Assembly: GCA_934569195.1 (NCBI GenBank)
Contig: CAKTKB010000014.1
Span: 1-21,095 of the forward strand
Source of the DNA: an uncultured Oscillospiraceae bacterium
GTDB taxonomy: Bacteria; Bacillota; Clostridia; Oscillospirales; Oscillospiraceae
Reading direction: 5' to 3'
Length of the DNA: 21,095 nucleotides
Below the pieces are notes generated by a model. It worked only from the letters and a program-made list of their open reading frames with translations. It searched no databases and was not told where the DNA came from. The position numbers and the translations under genes are program-made. Positions 14,212-21,095 of the stretch are shown one piece after another (positions within the stretch are counted from its first letter, which is position 1; each line of letters starts with the position of its first letter).

Positions 14212-15573
14212 TTATTTTCCTACGCAAAAACGCTGGAAGATTCTGGATGTAATATCCTCCCGGACCGTTGCGCCGGTAACCTCCCCCATAGCCTCCATGG
14301 CCTCTTCAATGTCAAGCAGGACGGCATCCGGGGTCTGCCCGAGGGTCAATCCCTCCAATGCCCGCTCCATAGCCGCATGCGCGCGCCGGATGGCATCGCA
14401 TTGCCGGGCGTTGGTGAGCAGGGAACCGTCGCAGGGGACGCTGCCGGAAAACAGCTCCTGAATCCGCGCAGAAAGCTGGGCAAGACCCTCCCCGGTCCGG
14501 ACGCTGATGGGGATGGTGTGGGCAAAGGGCAGGTCATCCGGGTGGACGACGGAGCCGAGATCGGTTTTGTTGATCAGAGCGATGACGTTGGGGGCGTTCC
14601 GGCAGGCTTCTATGATCTGACGGTCGTCCGAATCCAGGGGGATGGAGCCGTCGCATAGAAACAGGGCCAGCTCCGCCTCCTCCAGAGCCTTGCGGGAACG
14701 GGAGACGCCGATTGCTTCTATCGGGTCGTCGGTTTCCCGGATTCCGGCAGTGTCGATCAGGCGCAGACGCGTACCGCCGAGCAATACGGTCTGCTCCACG
14801 GTGTCGCGGGTCGTCCCCGGAATGTCGGTCACGATCACGCGGTCAAATCCGGCCAGCGCATTGAGAAGGCTGGACTTTCCCGCGTTCGGTTTGCCTACAA
14901 TGGCGGTGGAAAGGCCCTGGCGGAGAATTCTGCCCTGACGGTAGGTTTGCAGAAGCTCCAGAAGGATTTGCTTGTCGTCCCGCAGGACACGGACGTAGTT
15001 CTCCAGCCCAAAGTCCGGTATGTCCTCGTCGGGGTAATCCAGGACGGCGTGAAAGTGGCTGCACAGATCCACCAGACTGTCATAGACCGGCGACAGCTTC
15101 CGCCGCAGAGAACCGCCGACCTGCCCGGCGGCATTGGCGGCGGCGTCGGTGGAATCCGCATCGATCAGGTCTATGACGGCTTCGGCCTGTGTCAGGTCCA
15201 TGTGCCCGTTGAGGAAGGCGCGCTTTGTGAATTCGCCCCGTTCGGCGGGGGCGGCTCCGGCCTGGTAAAGGGCTTCCAATCCGGCGGCCAGGACCGCCGG
15301 GGAGCCGTGGCAATGCAGCTCTACCGTATCTTCTCCCGTGTAGCTGTGGGGTGCGCGGCAGTAAACGGCCATGGCCTGATCGATTACCCGGCCCCGGCTG
15401 TCGTGCAGAAGGCCCAGCATAAGCTTCCGATCCGGCGCGTCCGGCAGGGAAAGGCCGCAGGAAAGGGTAAAAACCTTTCCTGCAATCTGTGCGCAGCCCG
15501 CTCCGGACCGACGGAGGATACCGATGGCACTGACCTGGTTTGCGGTGGAAAGAGCGGCGATTACATGGGACAT
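14212..15573 (-). CDS. mnmE: tRNA modification GTPase MnmE (TrmE)
   Basis: MnmE works with MnmG to install the 5-carboxymethylaminomethyl group on uridine 34 of several tRNAs, using folate, FAD and GTP hydrolysis. The 453-residue protein shows the folate-binding N-terminal domain (MSHVIAALSTANQVSAIGI), a helical domain, and an inserted G domain with P-loop GKPNAGKSS at about 227-235, TDIPGTTRD (switch I), DTAGIRETDD (switch II) and NKTD. It ends with the essential FCVGK, the C-x-GK signature whose Cys is catalytic. The ATG at 15573 was chosen over an upstream in-frame start at 15645 because it has AGGAGG and begins the conserved domain. It overlaps the end of the DUF4838 gene by 13 bases. Confidence 0.97.
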   Translation of the reverse strand: MSHVIAALSTANQVSAIGILRRSGAGCAQIAGKVFTLSCGLSLPDAPDRKLMLGLLHDSRGRVIDQAMAVYCRAPHSYTGEDTVELHCHGSPAVLAAGLEALYQAGAAPAERGEFTKRAFLNGHMDLTQAEAVIDLIDADSTDAAANAAGQVGGSLRRKLSPVYDSLVDLCSHFHAVLDYPDEDIPDFGLENYVRVLRDDKQILLELLQTYRQGRILRQGLSTAIVGKPNAGKSSLLNALAGFDRVIVTDIPGTTRDTVEQTVLLGGTRLRLIDTAGIRETDDPIEAIGVSRSRKALEEAELALFLCDGSIPLDSDDRQIIEACRNAPNVIALINKTDLGSVVHPDDLPFAHTIPISVRTGEGLAQLSARIQELFSGSVPCDGSLLTNARQCDAIRRAHAAMERALEGLTLGQTPDAVLLDIEEAMEAMGEVTGATVREDITSRIFQRFCVGK

Positions 15574-17225
15574 GGCGCATCCTCCTGCTGCCGCTGCAAT
15601 GCGGCCATGGCATCCGTGAGAAATTGATCGGGGGTGATGTGCCATTCCTCCACCCGTTCCAGCCCCAAAAGCCGGGCGTGGGAAGCAAATTTGCCGATCC
15701 GCTCCAGACGGGCGGAACGGTCGCCGTATTCCAGCACGATTCCGGCATACCAGACCGGCATGACGGCCGTGCAGACCCGGAAGTAGAGGGCGGCATCCTG
15801 CCGCACCGCATCCAGGGCCTGCTGGGCAAGGCTTTCATAGCGGGCAAAATGAGCCTCGTCCAGCCAGGAATCCCTCCCGTCCTCCGGTCCACCGAAGATG
15901 TTCAGCTCGCCTCCGGCGGCCTCCATGGCATCGGTGGATTCCTGGATATAGCGCAGGAGAAAGGGCGCCGCGGGACCGTAATAGCCCCGGCAAAAGTCGT
16001 CGATTACCTGATCGGCGTCTACATCCGGCTGCCACATGCACTTTGCCAGCAGATACCCCCGCAGCGCAGAAAATTCTCCTTCATATTCCCGGTTTCCCTG
16101 AGAAAAGAGCATGGTGACGTGATGCTTCGCAAAAAAACGGATGTTTTGCGGAATCACCCGCAGGTTCGGGAAGGGGGAAACCAGATTGCGGAACTCAATG
16201 CAGTAATCCCACAGGGAGATGCTGGGGCAAATCTGCTCCCATGCCAGAAGCTCCTCCCGGCTGCCCGCGCTGCGGGGATCGGTTTCAATCGGCTCACCCC
16301 GGTTGGCCTCGATGTTGCAGAGCATGATGTGTACGTTTTTGGCCGGGCGGATGGTCTTGGGCGGCTTGCGGGTATACCAATAGGCCAGGGTCGAAATGGT
16401 CTTGTCGGGGAAACGGGCGGCAATACGGTTCACAAAATCCAGAACCGAACCCATGGGGGAACCCTCCCGCTCGTTGATTTCCCGGCAGCGGGGGCAGGTG
16501 CAATAGGCGTTGTTGTCGTTCTGGGAAATGGACCAGAAACGGCACTGGGGCTTTTCCTCCATATGCCGCCGGAGATTTTCGGTCATAATCTCCAGGACGT
16601 CCGGATTGGACAGGCAGGGCTGGGCATTTTCGCCCACACGCTTTCCCTGGTAGAGGGCAAAGTACTCCGGGTGCGACGGGAAATAGACCTCCGGAGGGCA
16701 GAGCGTGGCGAAGGAATGACACCAGAAGCCCCATACCTGGTCCTTATTCTGCTGGCTGGTCATTTTGTGCTTTTCCGCAAATTCCGCCTGGAAGAAGTCC
16801 CGGTAATATACCTCGCGGTACGCTAAGACCGGGGCGCATTCCCGGGAGGAGAATTGCACGCTCAGATTGGCGTCAAACGGGACGAATTCCTCCCGCGGGG
16901 TATAATAGCGGCAGCCGCAGACGGTTTCCAGAAAGTCATACACACCGTAAACGGCGGCCTGCTCATTGGGCGCCTCCAGCAAAATATCCTTGTCGTATAT
17001 GCGATAGCGAAAGCTGTCCGGATTGGGCATTTCCTCCGCATTTTGGGGAGTGCGGAGAAGAAAGTTTGTTGTGACATCCGTGACGGCCCGAATGGGAAAG
17101 CTGCCGCCGGTGATTCGTCCTAAATAGTCCGCCAGAATTGCGGCGGCCCGGGGGAAGGTGGTGGTGACAATGCTGGCGCAGGCGGCCCGGTTCTGTGCCA
17201 GACGGATAGGCTTTTCCAAATCCAT
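15561..17225 (-). CDS. DUF4838 domain protein, glycoside-hydrolase-like
   Basis: This 554-residue protein resembles the DUF4838 family, whose N-terminal part looks like the accessory domain found before alpha-glucuronidase and related glycosidases. Visible parts are a mixed alpha/beta N-terminus (about 15-110, ending FLETVCGCRYYTPREE), a TIM-barrel-like centre with YREVYYRDFF, WGFWCHSF, SISQNDNNAYCTCPRCREIN (about 244-263) and LAYWYTRKPPK, and a helical C-terminus. The Cys-rich CTCPRC turn is typical of the family. No signal peptide is present, so it should act in the cytoplasm, unlike many family members. No activity has been firmly assigned and the substrate is unknown. The ATG at 17225 has AGGAGG upstream; the 3' end overlaps mnmE by 13 bases, suggesting translational coupling. 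Confidence 0.8.
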   Translation of the reverse strand: MDLEKPIRLAQNRAACASIVTTTFPRAAAILADYLGRITGGSFPIRAVTDVTTNFLLRTPQNAEEMPNPDSFRYRIYDKDILLEAPNEQAAVYGVYDFLETVCGCRYYTPREEFVPFDANLSVQFSSRECAPVLAYREVYYRDFFQAEFAEKHKMTSQQNKDQVWGFWCHSFATLCPPEVYFPSHPEYFALYQGKRVGENAQPCLSNPDVLEIMTENLRRHMEEKPQCRFWSISQNDNNAYCTCPRCREINEREGSPMGSVLDFVNRIAARFPDKTISTLAYWYTRKPPKTIRPAKNVHIMLCNIEANRGEPIETDPRSAGSREELLAWEQICPSISLWDYCIEFRNLVSPFPNLRVIPQNIRFFAKHHVTMLFSQGNREYEGEFSALRGYLLAKCMWQPDVDADQVIDDFCRGYYGPAAPFLLRYIQESTDAMEAAGGELNIFGGPEDGRDSWLDEAHFARYESLAQQALDAVRQDAALYFRVCTAVMPVWYAGIVLEYGDRSARLERIGKFASHARLLGLERVEEWHITPDQFLTDAMAALQRQQEDAPCPM

Positions 17226-17245
17226 GAGAGAACCTCCTGATAGAG

Positions 17246-17857
17246 TCAGATTTTATCCAGAAAGGAGAGGGGATCTCCGTCGGCGCACAGAAAGTGCATC
17301 AGCATGTAGGCGCACATAATGGCGACGTTTTCCTCCCGCAGAATGCGCCGGCATTCATCCCGGTCTGCCAGCACGACCTGGATATCCTCCGATTGTTCCT
17401 GATGTACGCTGGTAGGCTCGCCGGAGCAGTAGCCGAATACGGTGCCGCAGCTTTCGTCAGTCATGCCGACGGTGGTAAAGAAGGGACGGCTGAAGGCTCC
17501 GGCAGGACGCGGGGAGAAGGTCAGACCGGTTTCCTCGTACATTTCACGGATGCCGGCCTGGGTCAGGTCCTCTCCCGGTTCCACCAGCCCGGCGGGGAAC
17601 TCATAGACGTAGTCTCCAATGGGGTAGCGATATTGCCGCACCAGAACGATGCGGTCCCGCTGCGGGCCGTAGACACCGTATAGGATTACGCCGTTGGGCG
17701 CACCGGTGTGACTGAGCGCCTTGATGCCGGAGATTTGGGGAATGCGGGACGCCATATAGTAGGGAAAGACGGCGCCGTCCCGCCGGACGGCCTCCAATTC
17801 ATATAGATTAAGGAAAGGGGTGTCGGTCAGCTTTTTTGCGGAAACGACCTTGCTCAT
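17246..17857 (-). CDS. NUDIX hydrolase, ADP-ribose pyrophosphatase type
   Basis: The 203-residue protein has a full NUDIX box at 90-112 (GLVEPGEDLTQAGIREMYEETGL) preceded by VRQYRYPIGDYVYEFPAG, the arrangement characteristic of ADP-ribose and ADP-sugar pyrophosphatases (NudF/YqkG type). Such enzymes split ADP-ribose to AMP and ribose 5-phosphate. Substrate specificity is inferred from this pattern. It is the first gene of a four-gene minus-strand cluster with its own good promoter and stops 20 bases before the DUF4838 start. The ATG at 17857 follows an AAAGGAGC site. Confidence 0.9.
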   Translation of the reverse strand: MSKVVSAKKLTDTPFLNLYELEAVRRDGAVFPYYMASRIPQISGIKALSHTGAPNGVILYGVYGPQRDRIVLVRQYRYPIGDYVYEFPAGLVEPGEDLTQAGIREMYEETGLTFSPRPAGAFSRPFFTTVGMTDESCGTVFGYCSGEPTSVHQEQSEDIQVVLADRDECRRILREENVAIMCAYMLMHFLCADGDPLSFLDKI

Positions 17858-17905
17858 GGTATGCGGCTCCTTTACTGTGGATTAGCGGATGTAAAATATA
17901 CGCTC

Positions 17906-17934
17906 ATCATACCATGGGCGTGGGGGAAATGCAA
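17906..17934 (-). promoter_or_regulatory. Promoter of the NUDIX-DUF4838-mnmE cluster
   Basis: On the minus strand TTGCAT (17934-17929), a 17-bp spacer and TATGAT (17911-17906) form a good sigma-A promoter about 40 bases before the NUDIX start. It lies back to back with the germination operon. Confidence 0.7.
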
Positions 17935-17946
17935 TGCGCATGTGGC

Positions 17947-17975
17947 GGATAATCCGGCAATTGCAGGAAATACTA
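17947..17975 (+). promoter_or_regulatory. Candidate sigma-G (forespore) promoter of the ger operon
   Basis: GGATA (17947-17951), a 17-bp spacer and AATACTA (17969-17975) resemble the sigma-G pattern (GHATR and CATNNTA) with one mismatch in each element. Forespore expression is the known mode for gerA-type operons, and no sigma-A promoter is seen here. The ribosome site GGGAGGTGA follows at 17979-17987. Confidence 0.4.
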
Positions 17976-17991
17976 CCCGGGAGGTGAGCTT

Positions 17992-19446
17992 ATGCAGCAG
18001 AATCGGCGGGAACATCCGCTCTATCCGGGAGAAGTAACGGACAGGAACATACGCAGAATCTTTGAGGAAGCCGGTGATTTTGTCGTCAGGCCGGTCCGCT
18101 GCTGCGGGTTTGATCTGTGGGCGTATGCAATAGACGGACTGGTGTCCGGGGGAGATACCTCCGACTTCGTTATAAAGCCCCTGGTGCAGGAGCTGAATGG
18201 GGAGGGTATGGAGGAGCTGTATGGACAGGCCCTTCGCGGAGCGGTTTACAACTCGGTGGCGGATGCCTGCGAGGATCTGGATACCGTGGCGCTGAAGCTG
18301 GTCAACGGCTTCTGTGTTGTCCTGTTCCCAGGTGTGGGCGCAATTGCCTACGAGGTAAAGACCGGGGAAAAACGAGGTATTTCCGCCCCGGAGGTGGAAA
18401 ATACGGTAAAGGGACCAAAGGATGCGTTTGTGGAGACGGTTCGCTCCAACACAAGCTTAATCCGGCGGCACCTGCGAAGTCCGGACCTGCGACTCTACGA
18501 AACCAAGGTGGGCAGGAGAAGCCTGACAAACGTGACCGTGGTATGGCTGAACGGTCTTACCAATCCGGAGCTGCCCCGGCGCATGAAGGCAAGGCTGGCG
18601 GAGCTTGATATCGACGGATTTTTGTCTCCGGCTGCGGTGGAGGAGTATGTCTCCGGTTCCCGGGCGACGGCGTTTCCGCTGCTGCAATATACGGAACGGA
18701 CGGATCGATTTTGCCAGGGCATTCTGGACGGGAGGGTTGGCCTTCTGGTGGATGGACTGCCCCTGGGGTACCTGGCACCGGCGGATTTCGGCTTCCTGAT
18801 GGAGAGCGCGGAGGACAGGGGGAAGGATTTTATTACTGCCTCCTGTCTGCGGGTTCTGCGGTATTGCGCCCTGGCGGCAAGCCTGCTGCTACCGGGCTTT
18901 TATATCGCCATGGTGACGTTTCATCCGGAGATGATCCCGCTCCCCCTGCTGCGGGCGATTATCGAGAGCAAGCAGGCCGTCCCTTTTTCCACGGCTGCCG
19001 AGGTTCTGGGATTGCTGATCGCGTTTGAACTGCTCCAGGAGTCCGGCGTGCATTTGCCTCAGGCAATCGGGCAGTCGGTATCCATCATTGGCGGTATTGT
19101 GGTCGGAACGGCGGCGGTGGAGGCCCGGCTGATCTCTCCGGCGGCGTTGATTGCCGTCAGCATTGCCGGTGTCTGCGGCTTCGTGCTTCCCAATCGGGAT
19201 ATGGCGGAGGGCGTTCGTGTATGGCGGTTCGGCGCGGCGCTGGTATCATCCGTGGCGGGATTGTTTGGCTTGACGGGGTGTCTGATCCTGCTGCTGATCC
19301 ATTTGTCCGGATTATCCTGCCTGGATGTGCCCTGGCTGACCCCGTTCTCGGGAGGCGGAAAGACCGGAATCCTGCGGCGGCGTCTGGTGCAGCAAAAAAA
19401 CCGGCCGGAGGCGCTGCACCCGCTGGATGGGAGGAACCAGAAATGA
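17992..19446 (+). CDS. GerA-family spore germinant receptor subunit A
   Basis: GerA-type subunits form nutrient-sensing receptors in the spore inner membrane together with B and C subunits. The 484-residue protein has a soluble N-terminal region (about 1-280) and a C-terminal membrane region. Diagnostic motifs are [16 protein letters not shown] near the start, [17 protein letters not shown], the [16 protein letters not shown] region near 250, and the highly conserved [20 protein letters not shown] at about 358-377. Four or five membrane segments follow from about residue 285. The ATG at 17992 has a strong GGGAGGTGA site. The stop overlaps the next start (ATGA). Which nutrient it senses cannot be read from the sequence. 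Confidence 0.93.
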   Translation: MQQNRREHPLYPGEVTDRNIRRIFEEAGDFVVRPVRCCGFDLWAYAIDGLVSGGDTSDFVIKPLVQELNGEGMEELYGQALRGAVYNSVADACEDLDTVALKLVNGFCVVLFPGVGAIAYEVKTGEKRGISAPEVENTVKGPKDAFVETVRSNTSLIRRHLRSPDLRLYETKVGRRSLTNVTVVWLNGLTNPELPRRMKARLAELDIDGFLSPAAVEEYVSGSRATAFPLLQYTERTDRFCQGILDGRVGLLVDGLPLGYLAPADFGFLMESAEDRGKDFITASCLRVLRYCALAASLLLPGFYIAMVTFHPEMIPLPLLRAIIESKQAVPFSTAAEVLGLLIAFELLQESGVHLPQAIGQSVSIIGGIVVGTAAVEARLISPAALIAVSIAGVCGFVLPNRDMAEGVRVWRFGAALVSSVAGLFGLTGCLILLLIHLSGLSCLDVPWLTPFSGGGKTGILRRRLVQQKNRPEALHPLDGRNQK

Positions 19447-19898
19447 AGAAGCTTTTCCCCTTGCTTTTGGCGGCGGCCTTGCTTTGCGGCGGCCTGTTTC
19501 GGGGACAGGATGTTGGGAAACTGCGGCCGATGGAGGTGATCGCTCTCTCGATGGACCGGGATTCCGTGGTGCTCCGGACAGACACGGGGGACACCGGAAA
19601 GGGAGAGAACGTAAATGCGGCAATGGAGGAGCTTAAGGAGGGGAGCTACGGTGTGCTTTTCCTCGACACAGCGGATTATCTTCTCCTGGACGAGGACGCA
19701 CGGCGGCTGCTGCCGGAGTTGGGGAGGTATCTGCGCCCCGGGTGCGGTGTCTGCCTGACGCGGGGGGAGATGGATCTGACAGAAATTGCGCAGTTTTTGT
19801 CTGTGCATATGCCGGAAAATACCATTCAGGAACTGTTGACGGAAGGCGGGGAAATTCCGCTGCTGATAAGGGAAGGGGAGGAGTTGTACTTTGAATAG
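19443..19898 (+). CDS. Short GerC-like germination protein
   Basis: This 151-residue protein begins with a signal-peptide-like stretch ([17 protein letters not shown]). The Cys at about position 15 could be a lipid site, but the preceding Leu is atypical for a lipobox. Position between the A and B subunits and the segment about 70-125 ([16 protein letters not shown]..., [27 protein letters not shown]) resemble the first domain of Ger(x)C lipoproteins. Those are usually near 370 residues with three domains, so domains two and three would be missing. The frame is intact with overlapping junctions on both sides (four bases with the A gene, eight with the B gene), which argues for a genuine reduced subunit rather than a recent frameshift. 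The assignment rests largely on context. Confidence 0.6.
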   Translation: MKKLFPLLLAAALLCGGLFRGQDVGKLRPMEVIALSMDRDSVVLRTDTGDTGKGENVNAAMEELKEGSYGVLFLDTADYLLLDEDARRLLPELGRYLRPGCGVCLTRGEMDLTEIAQFLSVHMPENTIQELLTEGGEIPLLIREGEELYFE

Positions 19899-20844
19899 GA
19901 ACCCGTCCGAAAAGAGTCAGGGAATGTTGGCAATGGCAGCCGCTATGTCGGCCCCTCTGGCGGCGACAGCATCCGGAACACCGTGGCCGATGGTCCTGCT
20001 GGTGTGCATCGGCGGAGCGTTGCTCAGCGCGGCGGCTGCGAAGGGGAGCGGCGAAGGGAAAAAAGGCAGGCTGTTCTGGTGCCTGGAATGGCTATGGAGT
20101 CTGTATGTGCTATCAAGGGTTTTGCTGCTCTTGCCAAAATGTTGGCAGGTGGACAGCACATCCGGTTGGATAATGGGGGCAGTGTTGCTGGGCCTGGCAA
20201 TTTTGGGGACGGCAGATAGCACTGGGCAATACAGGCAGCAGGGCAGCGTCCTCCTGCGTATAATGACCGTTATTTACGGGGTGCTGCTTTTGGCCGGATT
20301 TATGGGTATGAAGCTATCTAAGGTGAACAGCCGCCTTGCGCTTCCAAGAGGGGGATTGCTTACAGCGGCTCTGGTTCCCGCGGCCTTTGCTTTTATGGGA
20401 GAAAAAAGGAGCGGGTGGGCAAAGGCCGGCAGCACGGTGTTTGCCCTCCTTGTAAGTGTCTGCACCTACGGGATTCTGTCAGCGCAGGGAGTCGCGGGGC
20501 AGGAGCTGCCGATTTATGAGGCGGTACGTACCGTGAATTTAGGAGGAGCGGTCAGAAGATTTGAGGCGCTGCTGTCCGTAGTGCTGACCATGGGGTGGTA
20601 TAGCGCGATATCCGGTATTGTTTGCCTGCAAAGGCGCAGTTGGTCGGAGGTTGTGAAAAAGGGGGAAAATGTTGGCACCGTAGGGGGATGCGCAGCGGCA
20701 ATGGGGATAGCCTTCCTGGTGCAAGACGCGGAGGGAATGCTGCTCGACGCCGGCAGCGTGGCAGCATGGGTTGTGCTTCCGATTTTGGCAAATCTGTATG
20801 AAAGCTTCCGTGCAAAAAAAGAGAAAAAAAGGCTTGACAAATAG
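19891..20844 (+). CDS. Divergent GerB-like spore germination permease
   Basis: The 317-residue protein has about ten hydrophobic segments (around 11-29, 32-52, 61-85, 92-110, 121-142, 153-170, 178-199, 226-247, 262-280, 288-307), as in GerB-type members of the APC transporter superfamily. The best family signature is PIYEAVRTVNLGGAVRRFEALLS at about 207-229, which parallels the conserved segment before TM8 in GerAB proteins. The protein is shorter than the usual ~360 residues and the rest is poorly conserved. The start is the TTG at 19891, overlapping the previous stop by eight bases, with a GGGGAGGAG site eight bases upstream. As third gene of the A-C-B operon it would complete a receptor. 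Confidence 0.72.
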   Translation: MNRNPSEKSQGMLAMAAAMSAPLAATASGTPWPMVLLVCIGGALLSAAAAKGSGEGKKGRLFWCLEWLWSLYVLSRVLLLLPKCWQVDSTSGWIMGAVLLGLAILGTADSTGQYRQQGSVLLRIMTVIYGVLLLAGFMGMKLSKVNSRLALPRGGLLTAALVPAAFAFMGEKRSGWAKAGSTVFALLVSVCTYGILSAQGVAGQELPIYEAVRTVNLGGAVRRFEALLSVVLTMGWYSAISGIVCLQRRSWSEVVKKGENVGTVGGCAAAMGIAFLVQDAEGMLLDAGSVAAWVVLPILANLYESFRAKKEKKRLDK

Positions 20845-20862
20845 AGCGCGGGATGGTAGTAT
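20834..20862 (+). promoter_or_regulatory. rRNA operon promoter P1
   Basis: TTGACA (20834-20839), a 17-bp spacer and TAGTAT (20857-20862). The -35 lies inside the last codons of the GerB-like gene. It is the first of two promoters exactly 100 bases apart. Confidence 0.7.
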
Positions 20863-20933
20863 ATCCAAGCTCTGCACGAGAGAGCGCAGGTCGACATGTG
20901 AAAAAGAAATTTGGAAAAACTTGAAAAAAGTTC

Positions 20934-20962
20934 TTGACAAATGGAAAAACACGTGCTATACT
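20934..20962 (+). promoter_or_regulatory. rRNA operon promoter P2
   Basis: TTGACA (20934-20939), a 17-bp spacer and TATACT (20957-20962), with A-rich tracts just upstream (about 20901-20930) that resemble an UP element. This is a near-consensus strong promoter, as expected for rRNA. Confidence 0.85.
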
Positions 20963-21095
20963 TGAGAAGTTCTCACAGAACAGTGCAGAACAAGCCTGTA
21001 TCTTGTAAATTGAATAATGCAAAGGCGAACAAGAAACACCTTGGACAATTAATGGATTGTTTAAGCGAAGAGCGAAGAAACAGCCAACGAAAATT
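20963..21095 (+). promoter_or_regulatory. rRNA operon leader upstream of 16S rRNA
   Basis: The segment has no coding frame. A boxA-like antitermination sequence reads TGTATCTTGTAAATTGAA at 20997-21014, close to the TCTTTGAAAA pattern common in Firmicutes rrn leaders. An ACAAT/ATTGT hairpin lies near 21046-21061. The window ends before the expected start of mature 16S rRNA, so the rRNA itself is not seen and the identification is inferred from promoter layout and leader sequence. Confidence 0.7.

Overview
The window looks like a chromosomal segment of a GC-rich, spore-forming member of the Clostridia (Bacillota), most plausibly an Oscillospiraceae/Ruminococcaceae-type anaerobe. The evidence is a GerA-type germinant-receptor operon, a tyrosine T-box leader, Gram-positive gene orders (dxs-tlyA-nadK-argR-recN), strong AGGAGG ribosome binding sites and consensus sigma-A promoters. 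No insertion sequence, phage gene or CRISPR array was seen. The species assignment is inference.

Left part (1-2292, minus strand): a HAD-family phosphatase, then smpB, a cyclophilin gene (ppiB), and the tmRNA gene ssrA with its terminator. SmpB and tmRNA are the two partners of trans-translation and lie only about 0.6 kb apart. A divergent NUDIX hydrolase gene (2448-2981, plus) closes this block.

Centre (2990-9982, plus strand): this is the most notable part. A promoter at 2990-3018 precedes about 610 nt of highly structured non-coding sequence (3026-3637). It is closed by a long-range stem and followed at once by a gene for a small multi-spanning membrane protein, then dxs, tlyA, nadK, argR and recN. 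This arrangement matches the known genomic context of OLE RNA (ornate large extremophilic RNA) and its membrane partner OapA. I therefore call an OLE-OapA ribonucleoprotein locus at the head of an isoprenoid / rRNA methylation / NAD(P) / arginine regulation / DNA repair operon. The RNA and OapA have few close relatives outside Firmicutes, and a likely mesophilic gut or sediment clostridium is an interesting host for an RNA named for extremophiles.

Right of centre (10037-12946): tyrS sits under a complete T-box leader with a UAC specifier, and converges with a minus-strand ROK-family repressor gene across a long terminator hairpin. From 17857 down to 13068 (minus strand) runs a four-gene cluster: ADP-ribose-pyrophosphatase-type NUDIX, a DUF4838 protein, mnmE and a cysteine desulfurase. 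MnmE and the desulfurase fit together as tRNA U34 modification functions.

Right end (17947-21095, plus strand): a three-gene germinant-receptor operon in the order A-C-B, in which the GerC-like protein is reduced to about 150 residues and the GerB-like permease is divergent. Its last codons run into tandem promoters of what appears to be an rRNA operon; the window ends in the leader just before 16S rRNA would start.
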